Shown: positions 17,554 to 24,643 of the stretch, in pieces
Layout of the letters: each line of letters starts with the position of its first letter
Numbering within the stretch: position 1 is the first letter of the stretch
DNA from: a virus
Length of the DNA stretch: 33,692 nucleotides
IMG/VR virus record: IMGVR_UViG_3300030943_000105
Coordinates: 1 to 33,692 of that record
Strand: one strand, 5' to 3'
Position numbers and translations under genes: made by a program
Notes under the pieces: model-generated
The model's input: only the letters and a program-made list of their open reading frames with translations
What the model was told of the DNA's origin: nothing
Databases searched by the model: none

Positions 17554-17708
17554 TTTTTATTTTTTTGAAAGTTGCTATTTAGGTGAACTATGCCCTATGG
17601 GGTATTTAACATTCATGGGTTTATAATAGAAATCAACAAGGGGTCTAACTTTCCACCAGAACATCCGGCTAACATCTAGTCAAGTGAACACCCGTTCACC
17701 GGAACAGT
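17554..17708 (-). other. Structured gap between terminase genes
   Basis: This 155-nt noncoding gap is long for this tightly packed operon. A perfect hairpin GTGAAC-ACCC-GTTCAC lies at 17684-17699. A second GGTGAAC at 17582-17588 can pair instead with the same GTTCACC (17694-17700), closing a domain of about 119 nt. A further short stem CCCTATGGGG lies near 17593. It could be a packaging site or an RNA switch controlling TerL translation. Confidence 0.4.
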
Positions 17709-18149
17709 CTAAGCCTTAGGCTCTATGTCTGTGTTCTTCTTATAGCTTATAAGATTAACTTCTATAGCCTTTCCGTCTGTTGTCATGTCTAGCTTGTCCC
17801 CGTATTTCTTAGGCTTCATCTTAGACATTATCCATTTGCGGGTGTCCACTCTAAGTCTTTGTGCTTGAACCTTAGCGTTTGAACGTTTGGCGTCTCCTGT
17901 TGATGCTTCATCTAGAGATTCGTCTGCTATTGATAGGATGTCTTCCGACATGGCATCAGTTGATTCTTCCTTTGCTCGTGCGTATTGGTCTTGAAATTCT
18001 TTATGTAAACGTAACCACCTAAACACCGTTGACTTGTCCGGCATCCCTTCACCTTGACATATAGTCCTTAGACTTACGCCTTCTGCTAACTGTGAACATA
18101 TGTTGTCTATAAGTTCTTGATTGTATTCTGTTGGTCTTCCTGCTGTCAT
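17709..18149 (-). CDS. terS: Terminase small subunit
   Basis: 146 residues. It opens with MTAGRPTEYNQELIDNICS and a helix-turn-helix GVSLRTICQGEGMPDKSTVF followed by WLRLHKEFQDQYARAKE. This is the standard start of a common phage small-terminase family that recognises the packaging site. The middle SNAKVQAQRLRVDTRKWIMS and PKKYGDKLD are also typical. It is followed by the large subunit and preceded by two tiny genes with TAACATG spacing. A strong family match; oligomeric ring and DNA binding are known for the family, not shown here. Confidence 0.85.
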   Translation of the reverse strand: MTAGRPTEYNQELIDNICSQLAEGVSLRTICQGEGMPDKSTVFRWLRLHKEFQDQYARAKEESTDAMSEDILSIADESLDEASTGDAKRSNAKVQAQRLRVDTRKWIMSKMKPKKYGDKLDMTTDGKAIEVNLISYKKNTDIEPKA

Positions 18150-18150
18150 G

Positions 18151-18219
18151 TTATTTTCTGCTCTCTATTATTAAAGCGATTACTAGCACTATAAATATTA
18201 CCGGAGCAATTATGTTCAT
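18151..18219 (-). CDS. Tiny single-span membrane protein
   Basis: 22 residues, MNIIAPVIFIVLVIALIIES and two more. Nearly the whole chain is a hydrophobic transmembrane segment ending in a short charged tail. It starts 1 nt after the previous stop (TAATATG) and ends 1 nt before the small terminase start, so it is embedded in the operon without wasted bases. It could be a small holin-like or membrane-anchoring peptide, but size alone prevents a firm call. Confidence 0.5.
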   Translation of the reverse strand: MNIIAPVIFIVLVIALIIESRK

Positions 18220-18220
18220 A

Positions 18221-18310
18221 TTAATATCCCATTGTCTTCTTAATTGATTTGTTGACCTTTGCTGTTTGTGTGTGAAAAAACTTTCTTTGTTTGTCGCTTT
18301 TATATGGCAT
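18221..18310 (-). CDS. Small MPYKSDKQRKFF-type phage protein
   Basis: 29 residues. The opening MPYKSDKQRKFFHTQTAKVN is a pattern I recognise from many small conserved phage proteins of unknown role, usually found near packaging or head genes. It is basic and helical. It lies 6 nt after the HExxH gene and 1 nt before the tiny membrane protein. The pattern match supports that it is translated. Confidence 0.65.
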   Translation of the reverse strand: MPYKSDKQRKFFHTQTAKVNKSIKKTMGY

Positions 18311-18316
18311 GATGTT

Positions 18317-18694
18317 TTAATAACTTAATAATTTGAAAACTTGTTCTTTTGATATAATGTTTCCGTATAGTCCGGAGCTTAATGTTTCACTAGCCCAGAT
18401 TCTACACTTGTTCTTTTGCTCTCTGTCCTTAATTGATTTGATTTGATTTCGATATGCTTCTAGCTCATACTCTATTCTCTTTGATGGATTCTCTAAAAAG
18501 TTCTTTACCCATTCATTAACTCCGATTTTTTGCTGTTGCCTTAGATGTGTTGATTCATGAACAAGCAAGTCCGGTGTTAGTTTGTTGTTTGTGTATATGT
18601 CCGGGTATAATGCAAAGATAACATTTTCGTTTAATTCAAAATGTTTTGCATATTCATCCCATAGCGGAAACTCTGCTTGTGGTCTAATTGACAT
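18317..18694 (-). CDS. HExxH zincin-like small protein
   Basis: 125 residues. Around residues 43-53, LLVHESTHLRQQ carries the zinc-binding HExxH (H-E-S-T-H). A later RIEYELEAYRNQI helix has Glu residues that could be the third ligand, as in minimal metallopeptidases. It is the first gene of the leftward packaging operon. Its ATG lies 7 nt after a TATAAT box with an AGGAAA in between, so the leader is almost absent. It may process a virion or host protein; substrate unknown. Confidence 0.65.
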   Translation of the reverse strand: MSIRPQAEFPLWDEYAKHFELNENVIFALYPDIYTNNKLTPDLLVHESTHLRQQQKIGVNEWVKNFLENPSKRIEYELEAYRNQIKSIKDREQKNKCRIWASETLSSGLYGNIISKEQVFKLLSY

Positions 18695-18701
18695 TTCCTA
18701 T

Positions 18702-18742
18702 ATTATAGCACACTTTAAAAATTGAGCCGGTCTGTGGATAAC
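18702..18742 (-). promoter_or_regulatory. DnaA-box promoter for leftward packaging operon
   Basis: Minus strand: TTATCCACAG (18732-18741), 6 nt, TCAATTTTTAAAG, then TGTGC and TATAAT (18702-18707). The box-to-hexamer gap is 25 nt, shorter than at the other sites. The hexamer lies 7 nt from the ATG at 18694. Confidence 0.65.
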
Positions 18743-18751
18743 CTAAAATAC

Positions 18752-18779
18752 TTGACATTTATATATTGATATGTAAAAT
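18752..18779 (+). promoter_or_regulatory. Rightward promoter, sigma-70 type
   Basis: TTGACA (18752-18757), a 16-nt spacer and TAAAAT (18774-18779). It is divergent from the DnaA-box promoter 10 nt away and drives the small rightward operon. It leaves a leader of roughly 140 nt with no obvious strong structure. Confidence 0.55.
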
Positions 18780-18923
18780 GCTATTTTTAAGCTATATTCT
18801 ATATGGTTAGATTACTACACCATTTTATACCAAATTGTCAAATGCCTTGCAATAAAATACAGATATGATATTCTTATTGTAGGTGAGGGAGAAACATATA
18901 AGACACTCCCAGAGCCAAAAATT

Positions 18924-19262
18924 ATGAGAAAGATTACAAGCGAGGTTTGTGAAGCGTTCGAGAACGGTCGAAAGTTTAGAAAGGGAAATGACGAAGTAGT
19001 TGTTTTTCCGGAAGAAGGAAGAATTGAAATGAGGTTGCACGGAAACACTATTGCTAGAAAATATACTGATAATCCGGGAGAGATACAGATAAGTGATGCG
19101 GGGTGGTCTACAAACACCACTAAAGAACGTTTGAACGGTTTGCATGGTGTTAGAATAAGTCAAAAAGATTTTGTTTGGTATTTAAACGGTGAAATATGGG
19201 AAGGTGAAAAAGACGGATATAGATATTTTCATCCATTTACTAAAATAACATTAAATAACTAA
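18924..19262 (+). CDS. Conserved phage protein of the TTKERLNGL type
   Basis: 112 residues. MRKITSEVCEAFENGRKFRK, then IEMRLHGNTIARKY, then SDAGWSTNTTKERLNGL and KDFVWYLNGEIWEG form the order seen in a widespread small phage protein family of unknown function. Start chosen because family members begin at the same MKKIT-like position, though the frame stays open for 45 codons upstream without a standard start. First gene of the rightward operon. No Shine-Dalgarno. Probably an early, host-directed or regulatory protein. Confidence 0.65.
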   Translation: MRKITSEVCEAFENGRKFRKGNDEVVVFPEEGRIEMRLHGNTIARKYTDNPGEIQISDAGWSTNTTKERLNGLHGVRISQKDFVWYLNGEIWEGEKDGYRYFHPFTKITLNN

Positions 19263-19263
19263 T

Positions 19264-19788
19264 ATGTCAACAAATAATTTCAAGTATGATAATATTTTGA
19301 TTAAGACTCCGGAATTTGTTTTCGGAGGTATATGTTCAGAATGTGAAAAAAAAGGTGTAGAAAATGACTGTGAACACATAGAACCGGAATTCGACAATTT
19401 TTGTTATGATGAATATGTTTCAGATGTTCAAAGTCAGTTAGAAAAAATAGGCTTTGAATCTTGCGATAAATACGATAAAGATAGAAACTACGGAGGAAAA
19501 ATAATCTCACGTTTTGGAATGGAAGACACGGATGGGATGATTGTTTGGCTAGAGGTTGTGATTCGTTCCGGTTACTATTCGGGGATGAACATTGACTACA
19601 CAATAGACGGAGATTTTGGAATTGAAAACGAGCAAAATAAAAAGCAAGTTGCTCACTATGAAGCCATGCACCGAAAACTGGACAGACTTGTTAAAAAAAC
19701 AGAGGAGATACTACGCAAAAACGGAACGGAGCTAACACTTGTCGGTGTGTTCTCCAACGGTGAAGCTGTTTATAAACTTAAAAAATAA
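19264..19788 (+). CDS. Hypothetical protein with Cys-rich N-terminus
   Basis: 174 residues. The N-terminal part has CSECEKKGVENDCEHIEP, a possible metal site (C-x-x-C, C, H). The middle is alpha/beta (WLEVVIRSGYYSGMNIDY) and the end helical (YEAMHRKLDRLVKKTEEIL) followed by a final strand pair. Starts 1 nt after the previous stop, so translation is coupled. Family not recognised. Confidence 0.55.
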   Translation: MSTNNFKYDNILIKTPEFVFGGICSECEKKGVENDCEHIEPEFDNFCYDEYVSDVQSQLEKIGFESCDKYDKDRNYGGKIISRFGMEDTDGMIVWLEVVIRSGYYSGMNIDYTIDGDFGIENEQNKKQVAHYEAMHRKLDRLVKKTEEILRKNGTELTLVGVFSNGEAVYKLKK

Positions 19789-19793
19789 ATATC

Positions 19794-20102
19794 ATGTCCG
19801 AAAATGAAGTCGAAAAAATGTTTGAAAGTTTGTCAAAAAAATACAATTTAGCTGGGTATAGTTTCATGTTTGATAGAGCAAAGAGTAGACGGGGAAGACA
19901 TATAGGAATTAAAAAATTGATAACAATGTCAAAATACAACATCCAACATAGAAGTTACGAAGCCACAAAAAATACTTTACTTCATGAGGTAGCCCACGCA
20001 ATAGCTTATATGAAGTATGGAAGAAGTCAAAAGCATAATTCTATATGGAGAGATATTGCTGTTAGTATTGGTTGCGATGGAAAAACTTGTAGCGAAAATT
20101 AA
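19794..20102 (+). CDS. SprT-like zinc metalloprotein
   Basis: 102 residues. RSYEATKNTLLHEVAHAIAY contains HExxH (H-E-V-A-H, residues near 66-70) preceded by the YxxxxxxLLHE pattern of SprT/WLM-like proteins. KHNSIWRDIAVSIGC follows, whose His and Trp match the downstream helix of SprT domains. The C-terminal zinc ribbon of full SprT (about 160 aa) is missing apart from a single Cys pair, so it is a short version. In the family such proteins cleave DNA-bound proteins; here the target is unknown. Confidence 0.65.
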   Translation: MSENEVEKMFESLSKKYNLAGYSFMFDRAKSRRGRHIGIKKLITMSKYNIQHRSYEATKNTLLHEVAHAIAYMKYGRSQKHNSIWRDIAVSIGCDGKTCSEN

Positions 20103-20120
20103 TCACTTAATATAACATAT

Positions 20121-20306
20121 ATGATATACAAAATAACACTAGACAACGGAGAAGTTCGAGACTGTGAAATGAGTCCGGAGCAGGTAAAATGGGTTGAAGA
20201 AGGTATCAAGCTAGGTCTCCCCGTGCCTTTATTCTCCACGACATACGCCAAAAAGAAATACGGAGACTATGAGATGGGTCGTATTATCAATATAACAAAG
20301 AATTAA
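20121..20306 (+). CDS. Small hypothetical protein
   Basis: 61 residues, mixed alpha/beta (YKITLDNGEVRDCEMSPEQV, KWVEEGIKLGLPVPLFS). It begins with a strand and a turn like a tiny beta-grasp or SH3-like unit. Lies 18 nt after the SprT-like gene and 3 nt before the acidic 36-residue gene. No motif or family recognised, but codon pattern and spacing match its neighbours. Confidence 0.5.
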   Translation: MIYKITLDNGEVRDCEMSPEQVKWVEEGIKLGLPVPLFSTTYAKKKYGDYEMGRIINITKN

Positions 20307-20309
20307 TTT

Positions 20310-20420
20310 ATGTATGATAACGATGACGTTCAAGACTATGAGAACATAGAAAACTTTGAATCCATCTCCGAGATGGAGGAAGACATAAACGGTTTTGATG
20401 ATGACTTATTAAAAGAATAA
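20310..20420 (+). CDS. Very acidic small protein
   Basis: 36 residues with 15 or more Asp/Glu (DNDDVQDYENIENFESISEM). Highly acidic mini-proteins in phage early operons often mimic DNA and block host nucleases or other DNA-binding proteins, which is only a suggestion here. It follows the previous stop after 3 nt and precedes the small membrane protein by 9 nt. Confidence 0.5.
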   Translation: MYDNDDVQDYENIENFESISEMEEDINGFDDDLLKE

Positions 20421-20429
20421 TACAAAATT

Positions 20430-20600
20430 ATGATTAAAAAAATATTGATTGTGTTGATAGTTTTAGCCGGTGCTATATTTTGGTTATACTGTTCGGACAA
20501 TCGAGATAATGAGCTCATACGTTCATATGATAAATGTCAATCAGCTTATCAATTAAATGCTATACCGTTCCCGGAATATATGCGAGATTGCATGAATTAA
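20430..20600 (+). CDS. Small membrane-anchored protein
   Basis: 56 residues. Residues 1-20 (MIKKILIVLIVLAGAIFWLY) form an N-terminal membrane anchor or signal sequence with a positive start; Cys21 directly follows. The remainder is polar with two further cysteines (DKCQSAY, MRDCMN), consistent with an extracytoplasmic loop held by a disulfide. It could be a lipoprotein-like or superinfection-exclusion peptide. It sits between two small genes of the same operon with a 2-nt gap downstream. Confidence 0.55.
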   Translation: MIKKILIVLIVLAGAIFWLYCSDNRDNELIRSYDKCQSAYQLNAIPFPEYMRDCMN

Positions 20601-20602
20601 TT

Positions 20603-20917
20603 ATGAAAAAATGCAAAGGGTGTCCGTCCATGATATATAATGGACAATACAAATATTATAACTATTGTAGCAAGGAATGTTTCCGTTTACACCGTGATAA
20701 TGTTATGGTAAATCGTAAAACAAATAACTACAAATACAAAGAAAAAACCTTGTCCCCTGTTGTGTTTAGACATAAAACACTCCCTGTTGCCTTAATTGAG
20801 GACGTAAGCAGTCATCGTATATCGTTTTATACCCGTAAAGGAAACAAAAAGACGGAAGAAAGGCTACTTGCTAGGCGTAAAAAGGAAAGATTTTCAAGGT
20901 ATGCTATAATAAACTAA
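20603..20917 (+). CDS. Basic zinc-ribbon protein
   Basis: 104 residues from MKKCKGCPSM at 20603; the frame extends upstream but overlaps the membrane gene. Residues 4-35 carry CKGC, then YCSKECFRLH, a treble-clef-like Cys4/His zinc site found at the start of many phage DNA-related proteins. The C-terminal half is strongly basic (RKGNKKTEERLLARRKKERF), suggesting nucleic-acid binding. Last gene of the operon; the terminator follows after 55 nt. Confidence 0.55.
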   Translation: MKKCKGCPSMIYNGQYKYYNYCSKECFRLHRDNVMVNRKTNNYKYKEKTLSPVVFRHKTLPVALIEDVSSHRISFYTRKGNKKTEERLLARRKKERFSRYAIIN

Positions 20918-20972
20918 AGGGTTTCACTGTAAACATATATAATTTTATAAAGACAGCACGACAACCCACAAG

Positions 20973-21000
20973 AGCCACCGCAAGGATGGCTTTTGTTTTT
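20973..21000 (+). terminator. Rho-independent terminator of rightward operon
   Basis: AGCCACC pairs with GGATGGCT (one bulged A) around a GCAA tetraloop, followed by TTTTGTTTTT. It ends the 18924-20917 operon ahead of the oppositely oriented kinase gene. Confidence 0.75.
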
Positions 21001-21051
21001 ATGGTTACACAAAGGGTGTCCATATATATTTTTGAATCAAAGTTTTTCCGT

Positions 21052-21885
21052 TTAGAAGAATCCGTAAGCAACTTGCAAGCAGGTCAATCCTAAACTACGC
21101 CACATTGACACAACTCTATTTCTATCGTCAAATACTGCTAGTATATTATACCTATTTTTTAAGTGATTGTCAAATATTTCTTTCTTGATGATTGAGTCTT
21201 CTCTAGTGTCTCCGGCTTTACGCATAAACAAGTCATCAAAGGGTATATTGTTATTTATTAGCCATTCTGTTGTCTCTTTAAAGCAATCATCAGTTCTGCC
21301 GGACACGATTATTATAGGTAGCCCGGATGCTTTTAGTATTCTAGCTATCATGGTTATATTATGGTTTGGCAAGTCAGTATTTACTTTTGAATAGTCGAAT
21401 ATATCTCTACCATTATTTAAAGCAAGTGTGCCATCAATGTCAAAGATGTAGCAATTTTGTTTGTCATCAGAATATTCTGGAGATTTTGGTTTTAGGCATT
21501 TATCATACATCCTTTGAATAACTTTTCCACCAACAGATTTTTCTCCACGCTTGGCATCACGTTCAATACATTCCAAAAGTGGAACATCGAAGAATTTTAT
21601 TTCAAAGTCTGAACCTTCTAAGTCTGCCAATTCTTTCCAATATTCTTCATAACCAAAATTTGTGTCATCAATAACAACATCACTTTCTATATGAAGAAAA
21701 TGTGCTACAATATATCTTTCAACATTCTTTATTATTTCTTCATTTTTATGACTCCATTGTCCACCATCAACCATAGCACGTAGGTCATCTTTGTTGACAC
21801 GCTTCCAACCCTTCTTGACAAGTTCAAAAGCGTGTGTTGATTTACCGGATGCTGGAAGTCCTTTTAGTATTAAGAGTTTAGCCAT
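21052..21885 (-). CDS. pseT: Polynucleotide kinase/phosphatase (T4 Pnkp type)
   Basis: 277 residues (T4 enzyme about 300). The N-terminal kinase has the P-loop LKGLPASGKST (residues 7-17) and VIDDTNFG; RDAKRGEKSVGG fits the lid region. The C-terminal phosphatase has FDIDGTLALNNG (DxDGT nucleophile motif, about 148-159), IIVSGRTDD and FDDRNRVVSMW, the HAD-type order. The family heals RNA breaks by removing a 3' phosphate or cyclic phosphate and phosphorylating the 5' end. A matching Rnl2-type ligase is encoded nearby (22746-23651) and many tRNA genes are present, pointing to repair of cut tRNAs. ATGGCTAA overlaps the upstream stop by 8 nt. Confidence 0.88.
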   Translation of the reverse strand: MAKLLILKGLPASGKSTHAFELVKKGWKRVNKDDLRAMVDGGQWSHKNEEIIKNVERYIVAHFLHIESDVVIDDTNFGYEEYWKELADLEGSDFEIKFFDVPLLECIERDAKRGEKSVGGKVIQRMYDKCLKPKSPEYSDDKQNCYIFDIDGTLALNNGRDIFDYSKVNTDLPNHNITMIARILKASGLPIIIVSGRTDDCFKETTEWLINNNIPFDDLFMRKAGDTREDSIIKKEIFDNHLKNRYNILAVFDDRNRVVSMWRSLGLTCLQVAYGFF

Positions 21886-22606
21886 TTTGTTTTATTTCAT
21901 AGCTAGAATCATATCTAGTATTTTCTCCTTTCGGATAATCTAACATTAAATTATAACCACAACTATTTATCATTTTGTTTTTATCTTCTTCCGTTCCTAA
22001 AAACATTAAATATCTATGTTTAGTTCCAAATTTTTCTACGGTCATTCCAAACGATTCACAATTTTGTGGCAATGTTTTTGTTTTATCGTAAGAACCAAAT
22101 TTTTCTGTTACCCATTGTTCAGTTATAGTTTTTCCGTGATAATTTCTACCTTCAAATATATATTTCATATTTTTACCACCAATAGTGGACTTGCCTGTAT
22201 ATATCCAATTCGTTGCTTGATAAATATAACCTTGATGTCCATTACTAGGGTCTGCAAAACTAACTAAACATAGGGGTCTGTCCGGTATTAACTTTATACA
22301 CCAAGAAACAAAGAACGAAAGAACGTTTTTACCAAGATTATCATTAACACATAATCTATTAAGCTCTAAGGTTTTAACTCTATAACTACCAAAAATACAT
22401 TTACCATTATTCATTTGAACACACGGCATACCAAAAGTGCAGATACCTTGTAATTTATGTTCTTTATCAAATAATCCAAAAGCATATACTACTGGAGCTT
22501 TTCTACGAGCATAGTGTTTAAAAAGCATCCATTCAGCAGTTTCTTTGGTATCTATCTTTTCGATTCTCCAATCTTTTTTATTAAATTGTATTTCTTCTTT
22601 TTCCAT
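21878..22606 (-). CDS. Mom-like DNA modification protein
   Basis: 242 residues from MEKEEIQF at 22606; the longer frame reads through the tRNA-Gly gene and is not real. KTLELNRLCVNDNLGKNVLS, SFFVSWCIKL and LCLVSFADPSNGHQGYIYQA with TNWIYTG match the core of Mom-family proteins, GNAT-related enzymes that put a carbamoylmethyl-type group on adenine in phage Mu DNA. Such marks protect DNA from restriction. It is co-transcribed with tRNA-Gly and the kinase/phosphatase from a DnaA-box promoter. An alternative is another GNAT-fold protein. Family assignment is from pattern memory. Confidence 0.6.
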   Translation of the reverse strand: MEKEEIQFNKKDWRIEKIDTKETAEWMLFKHYARRKAPVVYAFGLFDKEHKLQGICTFGMPCVQMNNGKCIFGSYRVKTLELNRLCVNDNLGKNVLSFFVSWCIKLIPDRPLCLVSFADPSNGHQGYIYQATNWIYTGKSTIGGKNMKYIFEGRNYHGKTITEQWVTEKFGSYDKTKTLPQNCESFGMTVEKFGTKHRYLMFLGTEEDKNKMINSCGYNLMLDYPKGENTRYDSSYEIKQNG

Positions 22607-22609
22607 TGT

Positions 22610-22680
22610 GCGGTATACTAGGAATTGAACCTGTGTCTCCCCACTGGAAGCGGGGCGTTCTACTACTAAACTAATACCGC
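22610..22680 (-). tRNA. tRNA-Gly (TCC)
   Basis: Full cloverleaf on the minus strand: acceptor GCGGTAT with ATACCGC, anticodon stem CCCCG/TGGGG with loop CTTCCAG, T arm around AGGTTCAATTCCT. CCA is not encoded. It lies 17 nt downstream of a TATACT box and 4 nt before the Mom-like gene start, so it heads that operon away from the main array. Confidence 0.88.
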
Positions 22681-22696
22681 ATTTGCTTACATAATT

Positions 22697-22743
22697 AGTA
22701 TAGCACATTACTAAAATCTAAGCAACTAAAAACTGTGGATAAC
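22697..22743 (-). promoter_or_regulatory. DnaA-box promoter for tRNA-Gly operon
   Basis: Minus strand: TTATCCACAG (22733-22742), then AT-rich sequence with GATTTTAGTAA, then TGTGC and TATACT (22697-22702). The 31-nt gap matches three other copies. Confidence 0.7.
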
Positions 22744-22745
22744 TC

Positions 22746-23651
22746 CTATAAATCAGCAATAGACAAGTTATTTTGGATTATGTCAACAAACACCTGCTTT
22801 ATCTTTTTACCGCAAATCCTTTTCAGTGTATCGTAATCAATCTTTTTTGCTTTGTTGGCAATTTCCCACGCTTCTTCGGTTATTAAATCGTGATAAACAG
22901 TTCCAATAATTCGGGGAATATGTTTCATATCAAGTTTTTCATTGATTTCCGGTTGCAATTTGTTCATTATCTTTTGAACACGTGGAACATCAATATACTT
23001 ATTACAGATATACATCTCCCAATAACAATCCGAATGTTTATTATTGCCACCAAAAATAATTCCATTGTCTTCTTTAAAATCTTCCCGGACAAGTTTTGCA
23101 TAACACATATCACCGAAAGTATTTTTAAAACTCATATTACGAATAACAATACCCTCTTTCTTTTCACCTAAAGTAGAAGCTCCTTCCAACATTTTATTTA
23201 ATTGCTCCACTGTTGGATTATTAATAGAACCCATATCTGGAACTGTGTCAATACCATATTCTTTTCCTACTCCTTGCACAATTTCTTGATTAAAGAATCC
23301 TAAATCTTCTTGGTAAATATCAAATAAGTAAAACTTTTTATAAGCCATATTATTATAGCTTAGTGTGTGTCGGACAAGCCACTCACCATACAATCTAAAA
23401 TTTGGATGTTCAGTTAATAGTTTTTTGATTCCTTCGTGAGCATTACAGTAATGAACAGCACCATTGAATTCGTTTCCGTTTTTAGTTAAGTCATTATTAC
23501 GAGACCCTACACGGACTTCTCCACCATCTCCAAGCCACACTGATAGGTTTGCACCATCAATTTTCTCGGTTATAGAACAAGTCCCGGATAGTATTCCTTC
23601 GACTTCTTCCTTTCCTAGTCTATGTATTTTTTCATATTTTCTAAATTGCAT
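22746..23651 (-). CDS. RNA ligase, T4 Rnl2 type
   Basis: 301 residues (T4 Rnl2 is 334). Nucleotidyltransferase motifs in order: motif I TEKIDGANLSVW with nucleophile Lys30, Ia GSRNNDLTKNG, motif III FRLYGEWLV, IIIa KKFYLFDIY, motif IV KKEGIVIRN and motif V CYAKLV. A helical C-terminal domain follows (IPRIIGTVYHDLITEEAWEI). This family seals 3'-OH/5'-phosphate RNA nicks. With the Pnkp-like protein encoded downstream it completes an RNA-repair pathway, probably against host anticodon nucleases. It is the last gene of a long leftward operon and overlaps the upstream basic gene by 11 nt. Confidence 0.88.
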   Translation of the reverse strand: MQFRKYEKIHRLGKEEVEGILSGTCSITEKIDGANLSVWLGDGGEVRVGSRNNDLTKNGNEFNGAVHYCNAHEGIKKLLTEHPNFRLYGEWLVRHTLSYNNMAYKKFYLFDIYQEDLGFFNQEIVQGVGKEYGIDTVPDMGSINNPTVEQLNKMLEGASTLGEKKEGIVIRNMSFKNTFGDMCYAKLVREDFKEDNGIIFGGNNKHSDCYWEMYICNKYIDVPRVQKIMNKLQPEINEKLDMKHIPRIIGTVYHDLITEEAWEIANKAKKIDYDTLKRICGKKIKQVFVDIIQNNLSIADL

Positions 23652-23877
23652 TTTTTTTGACTAGCATTTTATTAATGGCATCTTTACCTTTTTGTTTATC
23701 GAGCCACTTTTGAATCTTAACTTTTTTTGCTTCAAGTTTTCTATCTTTAACACCTTGACTTGCAAACTTTCCCGGTTTAGCATTTCTCTTGTCTGCCTTT
23801 TGTTTTGCAAAAGTAGAACGAGTAGTTTCACCGTGAAGTGTTTTGAATCTATCATTTTTATGTTTACGTATTGACAT
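23641..23877 (-). CDS. Small highly basic protein
   Basis: 78 residues, about a third Lys/Arg (RKHKNDRFKTLHGETTRSTF, QKADKRNAKPGKFASQGVKD). No hydrophobic core is evident; it may bind nucleic acid or ribosomes. Its end overlaps the RNA ligase start by 11 nt and its start overlaps the preceding stop by 1 nt (TAATG), so it is tightly coupled to the repair gene. Family unknown. Confidence 0.5.
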   Translation of the reverse strand: MSIRKHKNDRFKTLHGETTRSTFAKQKADKRNAKPGKFASQGVKDRKLEAKKVKIQKWLDKQKGKDAINKMLVKKNAI

Positions 23878-24236
23878 TATGATGCTTTTATTTCATTATT
23901 AAGACCCCGACCAAGAGCCTTAGCCATGTTAACCATCTCATAAACAAGCTCCATGAACATCTTTGTTTTTTGCCATTCTTTATATGAATCTTGTGCTTTC
24001 GCATGAGTTTCACAGTAAGCAGATGAATTTCTTTTGTCTCCTTGATATTCGTCTGATAGTTTTGCTTCAAATTTCCTATAAAGTGATTCTTGCTCGATTG
24101 AGTAAATGATTAATTCCGGGATATACTCTAATAGAGCTTCACCATTAGTCATTAAAGTAAGATAGTCATTTTCACGTCTAGCTTTTTTTTGAGCTTGGAT
24201 AATTTTGTCTATTGTTTTGTATATTGAATCAATCAT
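23877..24236 (-). CDS. Helical hypothetical protein
   Basis: 119 residues, predicted all-helical and charged (IYKTIDKIIQAQKKARREND, LYRKFEAKLSDEYQGDKRNS, FMELVYEMVNMAKALGRGL). Resembles small four-helix proteins encoded near SSB or recombination genes in many phages, but no family is certain. Third from last in the leftward DNA/RNA-metabolism operon. Confidence 0.5.
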   Translation of the reverse strand: MIDSIYKTIDKIIQAQKKARRENDYLTLMTNGEALLEYIPELIIYSIEQESLYRKFEAKLSDEYQGDKRNSSAYCETHAKAQDSYKEWQKTKMFMELVYEMVNMAKALGRGLNNEIKAS

Positions 24237-24262
24237 AAATTTACATTAATTTATTAGTTAAT

Positions 24263-24625
24263 TTATAATTTAGCTCCACAATTAGAACATTTTGTAATAA
24301 TTGGTTTAACGGTGCTTTCTTCTTGAGCAACAGCATATCCGTCAGTTGTATCAAAAACTAAATAGTAATAAGTTTTCCTTTTTTTATTTAATGCACACTT
24401 AACTATCTCACCAATGGAATTACTTTTTATTAGTGGAAACAACTCAACAATTTCACCAACCTTAAACTTGGGCTCTATGAATTCAACAAGGTATTGTTCA
24501 TTAATCCAACCTTTCTTTTTATTTTCGTCTTTTATAAGGTATCTACCGTCTCTTATTTTGTTAACAAAGGCATATAATCCAAATTTAGGTAGATACACTT
24601 TTTGATTTACTTGAAATTTAGTCAT
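24263..24625 (-). CDS. Protein with two SH3/KOW-like segments and a zinc knuckle
   Basis: 120 residues. Two similar strand-rich units: FQVNQKVYLPKFGLYAFVNK and FKVGEIVELFPLIKSNSIGE, each starting with a F-x-V-x-x-x-V pattern typical of KOW/SH3-like barrels. The C-terminus ends ITKCSNCGAKL, a half zinc ribbon. Lies between the SSB-like gene (18 nt) and the helical gene (26 nt). The KOW-like start is also seen in the phage's own 30782 gene. Function unknown. Confidence 0.5.
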   Translation of the reverse strand: MTKFQVNQKVYLPKFGLYAFVNKIRDGRYLIKDENKKKGWINEQYLVEFIEPKFKVGEIVELFPLIKSNSIGEIVKCALNKKRKTYYYLVFDTTDGYAVAQEESTVKPIITKCSNCGAKL

Positions 24626-24643
24626 AATTTTATTAGTTATTTA

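Noticed and set aside
17688-17700. 13-nt match between the terminase gap and the D arm of tRNA-Met (GTTCCGGTGAACG)
   Set aside because: Matches of 13 nt are expected by chance several times in a window of this size; no further similarity extends from it, so no attachment site is supported.
18775-18923. Upstream extension of the 18924 gene
   Set aside because: The frame is open for about 45 codons but has no standard start, and related proteins as I recall them begin at the MRKITSE position.
22607-22708. N-terminal extension of the Mom-like gene
   Set aside because: The extra 34 codons read through a complete tRNA-Gly and the promoter; MEKEEIQF at 22606 is the sensible start.
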